NCBI RefSeq assembly: GCF_036670025.1
Contig: NZ_CP137640.1
Coordinates: 3,444,001 to 3,508,000, forward strand
DNA from: Bacillus_BD oryzisoli
GTDB taxonomy: Bacteria > Bacillota > Bacilli > Bacillales > Cytobacillaceae
Reading direction: 5' to 3'
Length of the DNA: 64,000 bases
How positions within the stretch are numbered: position 1 is the first letter of the stretch; each line of letters opens with the position of its first letter. The position numbers and the translations under genes were made by a program. Below the pieces are notes generated by a model, which did no database searches, was not told the origin of the DNA, and saw nothing but the letters and a program-made list of their open reading frames with translations. Positions 35,487 to 43,458 of the stretch are shown here, piece after piece.

Positions 35487-36920
35487 ATGGAATGGAAAGT
35501 AGATCGCGATGCTGATAAACCACTTTATCAGCAAATATTTGAATATATAGAAGAAAAAATTTCATATGGCGAATATCCGCCTGAAACCCTTTTGCCCTCT
35601 GAGCGGAAATTAGCACAGCAATTAAATGTGAATCGGATGACCATTGCGCATGTATATGATGAACTCCAGGCATCAGGGCTTGTTGAAAGAAAAAAGGGCA
35701 GTGGAACCCGTGTCAGCTCCCATAAATGGGGTATCCTGCCGAAAGGCGTAACGAATTGGCGCAAATATATTGAAGGCGGCTCCTTTATTCCTTCCTATCC
35801 GTTGATTCGACGCATCCGCGGCGAAGCAAAGGTGATGGAGAACGGCTTTAATTTAGCAAGCGGGAAATTATCATCAGACCTATTTCCTTCAGAGTATTTA
35901 CAGTCTGTACTCTCAGAACACACGTTTCCAAGCGATTTAGGCTATGAGCATCCACAAGGGTTGTTATCGCTTCGTGAGACTATTGCTTCTTATGTGAAAA
36001 CATATTACAACATCAATACAACGAGTTCTTCCGTTCTCATCACTTCAGGTGCCCAGCAGGCACTGCATTTGATTACACAATGTTTGCTCAATCCCGGTGA
36101 TGCAGTCGCAATAGAAGCCCCTTCCTATTGTTATTCATTGCCGCTCTTTCAATCTGCTGGTCTGAGAATCTTTGGGCTTCCTGTTGATGCAAATGGAATC
36201 AATCCGGATGATATTGTTACATTATACGCGAAACATAAAATCAGGATGATATTCCTAAATCCTACCTATCATAGTCCAACCGGTGCCATTCTTAGTGATG
36301 CACGTCGTAAAAAAGTGTTGGATATAGCTGCTGAACTCGGTATACCCATTGTGGAGGATGATCCTGTCAGTTTGATTTCTTTTGACAATGAACAATATGC
36401 ACCGATTAAGTCTTACGACCGAAGCGGTAATGTTCTATATGTTGGATCGCTTTCAAAAGTTATTGGCTCCAGTTTGCGAATTGGCTGGCTCATTGGTCCG
36501 CAATCAGTTATTAACAGATTGGCTGATGCCCGCGAGCAGATTGATTTTGGCTTAAGCGTCTTTCCGCAGATGATTGCCAATCTTTTATTACAGTCACCTG
36601 AATACCCAAAACATCTCGTCTTTCTCCGCCAAGAGCTGCTAGAACGAAGAAATGAAATGATAGATGCTCTCCGGGATATCCTAGGCGAAAAAGTTGAGTT
36701 TACGATTCCAAAAGGCGGTCTTTTCATTTGGTGTAAAATAAAGAAGAAGGTGGATGATCAAAAACTGGTTGAAGAAGGAATCAAGCATAAAATTCTCTTT
36801 ATGCCAGGAAGTGTGTATGGGGCGCCGAACGGCTATGTTCGTTTAACCTTTGCTCATTTAAAAAAGGAATCAATCAGAGAGGCTGTTAAACGATTGGCTA
36901 TTGTGCTGGATCATATTTGA
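35487..36920 (+). CDS. MocR-type regulator (GntR HTH fused to aminotransferase domain)
   Basis: A 477-residue protein. Residues 1-75 are a GntR winged helix (KPLYQQIFEYIEEKI, PSERKLAQQLNVNRMTIAHVYDEL). Residues 110-475 are a type I aminotransferase domain with the PLP Lys in YVGSLSKVIGSSLRIGW and the conserved Asp in VEDDPVSLI. MocR proteins use PLP-bound ligands to control neighbouring genes. Here the divergent transporter and the inverted repeat between them are the likely targets. It starts with ATG after a GAGGTGG site. Confidence 0.9.
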   Translation: MEWKVDRDADKPLYQQIFEYIEEKISYGEYPPETLLPSERKLAQQLNVNRMTIAHVYDELQASGLVERKKGSGTRVSSHKWGILPKGVTNWRKYIEGGSFIPSYPLIRRIRGEAKVMENGFNLASGKLSSDLFPSEYLQSVLSEHTFPSDLGYEHPQGLLSLRETIASYVKTYYNINTTSSSVLITSGAQQALHLITQCLLNPGDAVAIEAPSYCYSLPLFQSAGLRIFGLPVDANGINPDDIVTLYAKHKIRMIFLNPTYHSPTGAILSDARRKKVLDIAAELGIPIVEDDPVSLISFDNEQYAPIKSYDRSGNVLYVGSLSKVIGSSLRIGWLIGPQSVINRLADAREQIDFGLSVFPQMIANLLLQSPEYPKHLVFLRQELLERRNEMIDALRDILGEKVEFTIPKGGLFIWCKIKKKVDDQKLVEEGIKHKILFMPGSVYGAPNGYVRLTFAHLKKESIREAVKRLAIVLDHI

Positions 36921-37015
36921 AACTGAAAATAGATAGGATGAGGGATCAACATATGAACCTGTTGGTCCTGTTCCCTTTTCTATGTTATCTATTAAAATAA
37001 TATTATCTTATTCTA

Positions 37016-37077
37016 TTGACAAATATTTCTGCCAACTTTATAGTTTAAATGTAAACTTTATTTTATTTTAGTTAACA
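37016..37077 (+). promoter_or_regulatory. bioY promoter with BirA-type operator
   Basis: TTGACA (37016-37021), 17 bp and TATAGT (37039-37044) make a near-consensus sigma-A promoter. Just downstream lies TGTAAAC (37050-37056), 14 bp and GTTAACA (37071-37077), a BirA box with one mismatch between half-sites. Biotin-loaded BirA would block transcription start. Confidence 0.7.
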
Positions 37078-37094
37078 TAAAGGAGGTATGTTTA

Positions 37095-37664
37095 ATGACA
37101 AAAGATCAAATTAAATTGAGATCCATGATCATGATCGCTTTATTTGCTGCTATAATAGGGATTCTTGCTCAAATCACGATTCCACTGCCGCTCGTTCCAA
37201 TTACTGGGCAAACGTTAGCCATTGGAATCGCAGCAACCATTCTTGGATCCAGGAATGGTACCTTAGCTGTTCTATTGTATTTAATCATTGGTTCTGCCGG
37301 TGTTCCAGTTTTCGCTGAATTCTCCGCAGGAATCTCAAAGCTTGTAGGTCCAACCGGTGGATTTTTAGTCGGTTTTATCCCAGCTTCCTTTATTATCGGT
37401 TTTTATATGGAAAAACGAGGTTTTACATTTACAAATGCCCTTATTGCTAATATTATCGGGATGTTCATTACACTTGCTTTTGGTACTGCTTGGTTAAAAA
37501 TATCTGCTGATCTGTCATGGACTGCAGCATTGGCAAGTGGCTTTACCCCATTCATCATTGTAGGATTGATTAAAGCTGCCCTTGCTTCGTGGATTGGCGT
37601 CGTTGTGAGACAACGATTAATTTCCTCAAAGCTTTTAATATCACATACAAATGTGAATATGTAA
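37095..37664 (+). CDS. bioY: Biotin transporter substrate-specificity protein BioY
   Basis: A 189-residue S-component of an ECF-type vitamin importer with six membrane segments. Family signatures: ITIPLPLVPITGQTLAIGIAA near residue 30 and AGVPVFAEFSAGISKLVGPTGGFLVGFIP near residue 75. It binds biotin in the membrane and works with the shared EcfAA'T energising module, which is not encoded here. An AAAGGAGG site precedes the ATG, and an upstream BirA-like operator supports control by biotin. The gene's 3' end is duplicated 850 bp downstream. Confidence 0.93.
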   Translation: MTKDQIKLRSMIMIALFAAIIGILAQITIPLPLVPITGQTLAIGIAATILGSRNGTLAVLLYLIIGSAGVPVFAEFSAGISKLVGPTGGFLVGFIPASFIIGFYMEKRGFTFTNALIANIIGMFITLAFGTAWLKISADLSWTAALASGFTPFIIVGLIKAALASWIGVVVRQRLISSKLLISHTNVNM

Positions 37665-37671
37665 GACTGCC
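37641..37671 (+). repeat. bioY 3'-end repeat, copy 1
   Basis: This 31-bp segment covers the last codons and the stop of bioY. It recurs at 38498-38528 with 29 of 31 identities. Confidence 0.8.
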
Positions 37672-37681
37672 CACCTGTTGC

Positions 37682-37716
37682 AAAAGCAGCCATCCATTTT
37701 TTGGACGGCTGCTTTT
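37682..37716 (+). terminator. bioY terminator
   Basis: AAAAGCAGCC (37682-37691) pairs with GGCTGCTTTT (37707-37716); an inner TCCA/TGGA helix extends the stem. Confidence 0.75.
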
Positions 37717-37772
37717 GCTTTTATTTTTATACTTAATAAAAATAATATATTTAAAAAGATACTGTTCAAGTT

Positions 37773-38463
37773 GTGAATGATCAACAAAAAGAAGAAAAAC
37801 TCCAAAGAGCAGTTATTTTATATGAGGTAAAAAATAAGAATATTTGGTGGGCAGCACTTGCCTTTGCTTCTTTTACCTTTACATTCTTTTCCTTTAACAC
37901 CTGGATTACAACTTATTTAACAGAAGAAACCTCTATGAGTCTTATGATCGCAACGCTTATTCCAAGCTTAGTGGCAATATTAACAATGGCAAGCAACCTT
38001 TATTCTGGTGTACTGTTGAATAAATTAGGAAATTCGCTGTTCGTTTTTTTAGTTCCTGCCATTGCTTTTACTATTGCATGGCCGATTTTCACATCCAGCT
38101 CGCTAGGTGTTCTTTATGGCATTGCCCTTATTCTTGGACTGTTTAGCGGATTTATCCCAACCATTGTTTTTGCTGCCGCTCCACTCTTAGCCGAAAGGAA
38201 AGAAACAATCGGTATTGCCATGTCTATCGTCATTATCGGTGAAAACGCAGGAATCCTAATCGGCCCGGAAATATTCGGCTACCTCCGCCAATGGACCGGA
38301 GAGTTTACACTTCTGGACACTCTCCATTGCCAGTCTTATCATGATGACCGCCAGCCTAAAAATCTGGAAATCCGGTGTGTTTGCGAAGCAGAGGGACGGT
38401 TCTCTTTCTTCCAATAAGGAGCTAGCAGAAAGCTCTACGGCTAACCAGAAGCTGTCGAACTAA
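37773..38463 (+). pseudogene. MFS transporter remnant (5' truncated and frameshifted)
   Basis: The reading begins in what looks like the cytoplasmic loop between helices 6 and 7 of a major facilitator (KLQRAVILYEVKNKNIWW) and continues through helices 7-12. The N-terminal half is missing, and there is no ribosome binding site. Near 38313 the frame shifts: the continuation (WTLSIASLIMMTASLKIW, then VFAKQRDGSLSSNKEL) lies in the +1 frame and ends at a TAA at 38461. Both ends are bordered by copies of the bioY tail. It is presumably non-functional. Confidence 0.8.
38385..38412 (+). repeat. Dispersed palindromic repeat, copy 1 (inside the MFS remnant)
   Basis: GAAGCAGAGGGACGGTTC followed by a degenerate right arm ending TTCTTCC. 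It shares the GGGACGGTTC core with the copies listed below. Confidence 0.6.
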
Positions 38464-38497
38464 TACTAAAAATCGTCCATATACAGTTTGACTATCC

Positions 38498-38528
38498 TCA
38501 CATGCAAATGTGAATATGTAAGATTGCC
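38498..38528 (+). repeat. bioY 3'-end repeat, copy 2
   Basis: Matches 37641-37671 at 29 of 31 positions. It is followed by a terminator that resembles the bioY terminator. Confidence 0.8.
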
Positions 38529-38536
38529 AAAGAAAG

Positions 38537-38580
38537 CAGCAGGAGCATCCAGTTTTTGGACTGTACCTGCTGTATTATTT
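38537..38580 (+). terminator. Second bioY-like terminator
   Basis: CAGCAGG pairs with CCTGCTG, with an inner TCCA/TGGA helix and a following ATTATTTTTTT. Its loop region resembles that of the bioY terminator. Confidence 0.6.
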
Positions 38581-38614
38581 TTTTGTACATACTACTTCAT
38601 AGAGGTGAAAAGTA

Positions 38615-39865
38615 TTGCTTAAAACTGTCCAAATAGAAGATGAGATAAAAAAGTATGCTGTTTCTTTTTCATCCTTATCCGAATTAAATCCTTTAGTAAC
38701 CGAAGCCAGCCAGGCAAAATTCGTCCTTTTCGGTGAAGCGAGTCATGGTACTAGTGAATTTTATACCATTCGTGCCGACTTAACAAAGCAGCTTTTACAG
38801 GAGCATGGCTTTTCTTTTATAGCTGTTGAAGGGGATTGGCCTGCCTGTTATGAGGTAAACCGTTTCGTAAAAGGCATAGCTCCAGAGTATTCTTCTGCAA
38901 AAGATGTATTAAAGGCATCATTCAACCGTTGGCCTGGATGGATGTGGGCAAACAAAGAAATTGAAGATTTAATCGACTGGCTCTACTCCTATAACCAAAC
39001 CACAACGAAAAAAAAAGTCGGCTTTTACGGAATTGATGTTTACAGCTTGTGGGAATCAATGGAGGCTATTGTTGACTACCTGCAAAAAAGCAATTCACCT
39101 GCATTAGAAAAAGCCTTACAGGCCATTGAATGCTTTGATCCATTTGAACGAAAACCTGAAAAGTATGGAATCTCAGCGGCCTTTTATGGTGAAGATTGTA
39201 AGGATGAAGTGTTAGAACTTCTCAATTCAATATGGAAATACAAAGAACTCATCCCAAATGATCCTGATTCAGAGCTTAATATGAAGATTAATGCCATTGT
39301 TACAAGTAATGCCGAGCATTATTACCATACGATGATTACCGATGATAACGAGTCCTGGAATATTCGCGACCGTCATATGGTGGAAGCTCTTGACCATATC
39401 GCACAATTTCATGGTACAAGTGCAAAAGGGATTGTTTGGGAGCATAATACACATATTGGTGATGCACGGGCTACAGATATGGCTAGCGAAGGACTGGTCA
39501 ATGTCGGACAGTTAACACGTGAAAAATACGGCCGTGAAAACATTTATGCCGTTGGCTTTGGAACCTATCAGGGAACGGTTATTGCTGCAACCGAATGGGG
39601 AGTCCCTCATGAAATCATGGCCGTTCCTAACGGTGCTGAAGGCAGTTGGGAAGAAGCGATGCATCATGCTAATGCATCGAACCAATATCTCATGTTTACA
39701 GCACAAAACAGGAATGTGTTTCGTGATGTAATTGGACACCGTGCCATCGGAGTCGTCTATCACCCGCGTTATGAGCATCATGGTAACTATGTTCCTTCAC
39801 GACTTTCTGAACGGTACAATGCTTTTATTCATGTGGAGATGACAAAAGCATTATCTCCATTGTAG
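38615..39865 (+). CDS. Erythromycin esterase-family hydrolase
   Basis: A 416-residue soluble protein with EreA/EreB-like motifs: FGEASHGTSEFYTIRADL near residue 34, VEGDWPACYEVNRF near residue 70, WEHNTHIGDARA (catalytic His) near residue 281 and the C-terminal VVYHPRYEHHGNYVPSR. True Ere enzymes open macrolide lactones, but most chromosomal family members have unknown substrates, so resistance cannot be inferred. The TTG start at 38615 has AGAGGTG 7 nt upstream. Confidence 0.85.
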   Translation: MLKTVQIEDEIKKYAVSFSSLSELNPLVTEASQAKFVLFGEASHGTSEFYTIRADLTKQLLQEHGFSFIAVEGDWPACYEVNRFVKGIAPEYSSAKDVLKASFNRWPGWMWANKEIEDLIDWLYSYNQTTTKKKVGFYGIDVYSLWESMEAIVDYLQKSNSPALEKALQAIECFDPFERKPEKYGISAAFYGEDCKDEVLELLNSIWKYKELIPNDPDSELNMKINAIVTSNAEHYYHTMITDDNESWNIRDRHMVEALDHIAQFHGTSAKGIVWEHNTHIGDARATDMASEGLVNVGQLTREKYGRENIYAVGFGTYQGTVIAATEWGVPHEIMAVPNGAEGSWEEAMHHANASNQYLMFTAQNRNVFRDVIGHRAIGVVYHPRYEHHGNYVPSRLSERYNAFIHVEMTKALSPL

Positions 39866-39876
39866 GAGGTATTTTA

Positions 39877-39914
39877 TAAAAAGGTAACCTCGAATCTGTC
39901 GGGGTACCTTTTTT
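39877..39914 (+). terminator. Terminator of the esterase-family gene
   Basis: AAAAAGGTAACCTCGA pairs with TCGGGGTACCTTTTTT with one bulged base. Confidence 0.7.
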
Positions 39915-39939
39915 GGAATGATATCCTTCTATATACAAA

Positions 39940-40341
39940 TTATAGCGCCAATTTATGTACATAATTCTCAATTTTCAATATTAATGCACGGGTTTCAATA
40001 AATTTCTGAGTAAAATGGCAAAATAATTCTTCATCAACCGTATCCAATGCTTCATTAATTTTATATTGAAAATAATTAAGCGATAATTCAATATCCGCAG
40101 TTGATACGATTATCCCCTTTGCATAATAGTGTTCCAAGTCTTCAAGTGATAAATAGAATTCATACAAGTTATTCAAACTAATTAAAAAATACCAGCCTTT
40201 ATCAACGATATATTTGCGATCATTGATGATTTCTATAATATCTCCTTCATGAATAGTAATTCCATGTGCATGAGCTTGATCTCGGCAAAAACATTCTTTT
40301 CTATGTTTAACCGTTTTTTTCACAATAAAATGCCGATACAT
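39940..40341 (-). CDS. IDEAL-domain protein
   Basis: A 133-residue cytoplasmic protein. The C-terminal part INEALDTVDEELFCHFTQKFIE (around residues 94-115) matches the short IDEAL domain found in Bacillus YpiB-like proteins. The N-terminal part has a GDIIEIINDRKYIVDKGWYF beta segment and several Cys/His (CFCRDQAHAHG). The second ATG (40341) fits the GGGAGAG site. A Fur-like box lies about 60 nt upstream. Function unknown; a link to iron is inferred only from the box. Confidence 0.6.
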   Translation of the reverse strand: MYRHFIVKKTVKHRKECFCRDQAHAHGITIHEGDIIEIINDRKYIVDKGWYFLISLNNLYEFYLSLEDLEHYYAKGIIVSTADIELSLNYFQYKINEALDTVDEELFCHFTQKFIETRALILKIENYVHKLAL

Positions 40342-40398
40342 TACCATCTCTCCCTTGCATTCAAACTATTTATCATTTTGAATTTTTAGCATTTTCCA

Positions 40399-40417
40399 TT
40401 GATAACAATTCTCATTA
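40399..40417 (-). promoter_or_regulatory. Fur-like box upstream of the IDEAL-domain gene
   Basis: TTGATAACAATTCTCATTA keeps most of the Fur consensus (GATAATGATAATCATTATC). It lies between the DUF2325 stop and the IDEAL-protein start. Confidence 0.5.
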
Positions 40418-40437
40418 AGGAATAAAATTTTTTTAGC

Positions 40438-40719
40438 CTATATAACTCCTTTTAGTGCTTGATGGATCGAAGACCATGAACGCTTTGCATAAAAAATAGG
40501 GATTGATTTATTTTTAGCCCGTCTTTTAATTACCGTTGATAGATTGTGATTTACGTAGTCTGTTAAGACAAGGATACAGCTTATATGTTCGGGAATTTTT
40601 TGATTAATCATTTTTACCTTTCTCCCGTTCGTATGTAAAATTTCATCAAAACCATACGAAGATAATTTATCCGGAATTACTCCTAAACTATCTCCACCAA
40701 TAATAAGCAGGGAATTCAC
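40438..40719 (-). CDS. DUF2325 family protein
   Basis: A 93-residue cytoplasmic protein with the DUF2325 pattern: SLLIIGGDSLGVIPDKL at the start, ILHTNGRKVKMINQKIP in the middle and a final KSIPIFYAKRSWSSIHQAL. The GTG at 40719 was chosen because GGAGGAG lies 6 nt before it. The family has a small Rossmann-like fold and unknown function. Two Fur-like boxes lie upstream, one inside its probable promoter, suggesting expression under iron limitation. Confidence 0.75.
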   Translation of the reverse strand: MNSLLIIGGDSLGVIPDKLSSYGFDEILHTNGRKVKMINQKIPEHISCILVLTDYVNHNLSTVIKRRAKNKSIPIFYAKRSWSSIHQALKGVI

Positions 40720-40782
40720 GTCTATCTCCTCCATTTTTATTTTCGGTTATTCTTCTAGATTTCTATTTGTTTGATTTTAATT

Positions 40783-40801
40783 GAAAATGATTATCATTTA
40801 T
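40783..40801. promoter_or_regulatory. Fur-like box 1 upstream of the DUF2325 gene
   Basis: GAAAATGATTATCATTTAT contains the palindrome AAATGATTATCATTT, close to the 7-1-7 Fur motif. Confidence 0.6.
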
Positions 40802-40810
40802 ATATTTACT

Positions 40811-40840
40811 ATTCTAAGTGATAACGATTATCATTGTCAA
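40811..40840 (-). promoter_or_regulatory. Promoter of the DUF2325 gene with embedded Fur box 2
   Basis: On the minus strand TTGACA (40840-40835), an 18-bp spacer and TAGAAT (40816-40811). The spacer is filled by ATGATAATCGTTATCAC, a strong Fur motif, so a bound repressor would cover the promoter. Confidence 0.65.
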
Positions 40841-40864
40841 CTTTTTCTAAAAATTTAAGTCAAA

Positions 40865-40892
40865 GAAGCAAAGGAACCGTCCCTCTGCTTCC
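40865..40892 (-). repeat. Dispersed palindromic repeat, copy 2
   Basis: GAAGCAAAGGAACCGT then CCCTCTGCTTCC. The GAAGCA/TGCTTC ends pair; the core is in inverted orientation relative to copy 1. Confidence 0.7.
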
Positions 40893-41004
40893 AATTTAAA
40901 AATATTGTGAAATATTTTCAAATGGCTTAAAATGATTAGAAAATAAGGTTTAATTTATTTGATTCGTATTTTGTGAAAACATAGTAGATATGGAGTGTAA
41001 TAGA

Positions 41005-41250
41005 ATGACAAAACCAAAAATTGAATTTTGTATGTTGAATTTAGAGAGAAAGGATGGATCGAAAAAGGCCCGTCAAATAATTGAGAGGGATTTAAATATA
41101 GAAACAACAGCATATGGATGTATGACGAATTGTTATAATTGCGCCAAGTCTTTATATGCAGTTGTAAATGGTGAGTATGTATATGCTGAAACCTCTGAAC
41201 AGTTGGTTGAAAAAATTTATCAGCAGCTAGAAGTAGAACCAGCTCGTTAA
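41005..41250 (+). CDS. DUF1450 family protein (YuzB-like)
   Basis: An 81-residue protein with a CxxNC-x-x-C centre (GCMTNCYNCAKSLYAVVNGEYV, residues 38-59) and an N-terminal Cys (IEFCMLNL), matching DUF1450/YuzB. The Cys set suggests metal or iron-sulfur binding. The ATG at 41005 has GGAGTG upstream. The neighbouring Fur-boxed genes are transcribed in the other direction. Function unknown. Confidence 0.75.
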   Translation: MTKPKIEFCMLNLERKDGSKKARQIIERDLNIETTAYGCMTNCYNCAKSLYAVVNGEYVYAETSEQLVEKIYQQLEVEPAR

Positions 41251-41286
41251 ACGATTATACAAAAATTAATACCTATGAATCTTGGT

Positions 41287-41334
41287 AAAAACCAATGCCC
41301 TTCTCCTGTTATAAAAGAAAGGGCATTGGTTTTA
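41287..41334. terminator. Bidirectional terminator between DUF1450 and catalase genes
   Basis: AAAACCAATGCCCTT pairs with AAGGGCATTGGTTTT across a 17-nt loop. Convergent genes flank it. Confidence 0.75.
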
Positions 41335-41342
41335 TCCTTATA

Positions 41343-42857
41343 TTAATTTCCGTTTGCTGCCTCTATTTCACTCATTGGAATGCCAAGTGCTTTCGCAACC
41401 CCTTGACCATAAACTGGATCTGCCCTATAGCAGTTGTTTATATGTCTTAATTGAACTTTTTTCGTCGTTCCTTGCATATTACGAGCTGTGTTTTCAAATA
41501 ATCTTTGCTGCTCGTCTTTTGTCATTAGATTAAATAATTTACCCGGTTGTTCATAATAAAGTTCATCATCATCACGGAAGTTATAAAAATCAACACCGTC
41601 TTGAAGATTTAAAGCCGGTTCCTGATGTTCCTTTGAATCCTGCCATTCACCATTGCTATTTGGCGAATAGGATACAACCCCTTCGGTAGCGTTGTGGATT
41701 CGCATTGCCCCGTCACGATGATATGGGTGGAAGTTCTTCGTATTTTTTGGATAGTTAACAGGAATTTGCCAGTGGTTAACACCTAGTCGATAACGCTGCG
41801 CATCACCATATGAGAACAAACGCCCTTGCAGCATTCTATCAGGTGAGAAACCAATGCCCGGTACAATATTAGTTGGAGCAAATGCTGCCTGCTCTACTTC
41901 TGCAAAGTAATTTTCCGGATTTCGATTTAGCTCCACTTCCCCTACTTCGATAAGCGGAAAATCCTTCTTATACCACACTTTGGTTAGATCAAATGGATTA
42001 TATCTCAGCTTAGAAGCTTGTTCATCTGTCATCACTTGAATGTACATCTTCCATTTTGGATAATCTCCTTGTTCAATCGCTTCGAATAAATCCCGTTGAT
42101 GACTTTCACGGTCTTTTCCAATGATTTCAACTGCTTTTTGGTCAGTTAAATTCTTTATTCCTTGCTGTGTAACAAAGTGGAATTTAACCCAAACACGTTC
42201 ATTATTCGCATTCATCATGCTGTATGCATGACTGCCAAACATATGCATATTTCGGTAGGAAGCAGGAATCCCACGATCACTCATCGTGATGGTCACTTGA
42301 TGAAGAGCTTCCGGTAATGAGGTCCAAAAATCCCAGTTTGACTGCGCACTGTGCATATTTGTTCGAGGATCCCGTTTTACGACGTGGTTCAAATCTGGGA
42401 ATCTCTTAGGATCCCTAAGGAAAAATACCGGTGTATTATTACCAACAAGATCCCAGTTCCCTTCTTCCGTATAAAACTTCATCGCGGTTCCACGAATATC
42501 GCGCTCAGCATCGGCTGCCCCTCTCTCCCCTGCCACAGTAGAAAAGCGGATAAACATGTCGGTTTTCTTGCCAACCTTTGAGAAAATAGCTGCTTTCGTA
42601 TAGTTTGTAATGTCATTTGTAACTGTAAACGTACCGTATGCTCCCGAACCTTTCGCATGCATACGACGTTCAGGAATGACTTCTCTGTCAAAATGAGCAA
42701 GCTTTTCTAGAAACCAAACATCTTCCATTACCAATGGACCTCGTTTACCTGCTGTTTTGCTGTCATCATCATTTGTTACAGGAGCACCAAAGGCCGTTGT
42801 CATTTTTTTAACCTGTTTTTTATTTTCATTTTCGTTTTGGTTATTTGTATCAGTCAT
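41343..42857 (-). CDS. katA: Monofunctional haem catalase
   Basis: A 504-residue clade 3-like catalase that dismutates H2O2. The distal His is in RRMHAKGSGAYGTF (around residue 63), the Asn in RDPKRFPDLNHVVKRDPRTN follows, and the proximal haem Tyr is in RLFSYGDAQRYRLG (around residue 340). Length and C-terminus (QGVAKALGIPMSE) are normal. A PerR-like box lies 24 nt before the start codon, consistent with peroxide induction. It is a single gene ending at a strong terminator. Confidence 0.95.
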   Translation of the reverse strand: MTDTNNQNENENKKQVKKMTTAFGAPVTNDDDSKTAGKRGPLVMEDVWFLEKLAHFDREVIPERRMHAKGSGAYGTFTVTNDITNYTKAAIFSKVGKKTDMFIRFSTVAGERGAADAERDIRGTAMKFYTEEGNWDLVGNNTPVFFLRDPKRFPDLNHVVKRDPRTNMHSAQSNWDFWTSLPEALHQVTITMSDRGIPASYRNMHMFGSHAYSMMNANNERVWVKFHFVTQQGIKNLTDQKAVEIIGKDRESHQRDLFEAIEQGDYPKWKMYIQVMTDEQASKLRYNPFDLTKVWYKKDFPLIEVGEVELNRNPENYFAEVEQAAFAPTNIVPGIGFSPDRMLQGRLFSYGDAQRYRLGVNHWQIPVNYPKNTKNFHPYHRDGAMRIHNATEGVVSYSPNSNGEWQDSKEHQEPALNLQDGVDFYNFRDDDELYYEQPGKLFNLMTKDEQQRLFENTARNMQGTTKKVQLRHINNCYRADPVYGQGVAKALGIPMSEIEAANGN

Positions 42858-42880
42858 TCAGAGATATCCTCCTTACTTAG

Positions 42881-42895
42881 TTAGATTAATTATTA
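42881..42895. promoter_or_regulatory. PerR-like box upstream of catalase
   Basis: TTAGATTAATTATTA matches the PerR consensus TTATAATNATTATAA at all but three defined positions. Confidence 0.4.
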
Positions 42896-43095
42896 AAAGA
42901 TATCTAATTTATATGAAAAAAATTCCATTATAAGACAGTATGCAGTTATTGTTCAAGTTATCAATATTATTTTTATTTATTAAATATTTAAGGTTATCGC
43001 TGATTTTCAATTGTTGTAGGAACAATAATAGTGTATGATACATAGTATAAGGTATATAGTGTATGACATATAGTATTAATAAATGAGGTGGGTGA

Positions 43096-43458
43096 ATGAG
43101 TACATTACTAAATTCATTATTGACAGAACTTAGGAGAGGAACATTAACGTTGGCAGTGCTTAGTCAATTACGGACACCGCAGTATGGCTATTCCCTTGTT
43201 CAGTTATTAGAGCAATCAGGAATTTCGATTGATCAAAGTACTTTATATCCCTTGCTTCGCCGATTAGAGAAACAAGAGCTGGTGACAAGCAGCTGGGATA
43301 CTTCCGAAAGTCGGCCGCGAAAGTATTATGTGTTAAGTGATTTTGGTTTAGAGATTTTTTTACAGCTGAAAGAGGAATGGATTAAGGGCTCTAAGGAGCT
43401 TTATGGATTATTACAGGGGGAGGAAGAAGATGAATCTAATTGGGATTTATATTCATGA
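43096..43458 (+). CDS. PadR family transcription regulator
   Basis: A 120-residue winged-helix regulator. The N-terminus ELRRGTLTLAVLSQLRTPQYGYSLVQLLEQ is the PadR signature, followed by the recognition part DQSTLYPLLRRLEKQELV and wing SESRPRKYYVLSDFG. The next gene overlaps by 29 nt and encodes a HAAS-domain membrane protein, the usual PadR partner. Such pairs respond to envelope or small-molecule signals. It starts after a GAGGTGGGTG site. Confidence 0.9.
   Translation: MSTLLNSLLTELRRGTLTLAVLSQLRTPQYGYSLVQLLEQSGISIDQSTLYPLLRRLEKQELVTSSWDTSESRPRKYYVLSDFGLEIFLQLKEEWIKGSKELYGLLQGEEEDESNWDLYS

Noticed and set aside
34086..35534. Longer BenE reading starting at 35534
   Set aside because: The extra N-terminus overlaps the divergent regulator gene, operator and promoter; a strong ribosome binding site supports the ATG at 35345.
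36940..36985. Possible terminator after the MocR-type gene
   Set aside because: The stem needs several internal mismatches and has no clear T tract.
38615..39865. Calling the erythromycin-esterase family gene a macrolide resistance gene
   Set aside because: Family membership alone does not show macrolide hydrolysis; the context gives no sign of a resistance island.
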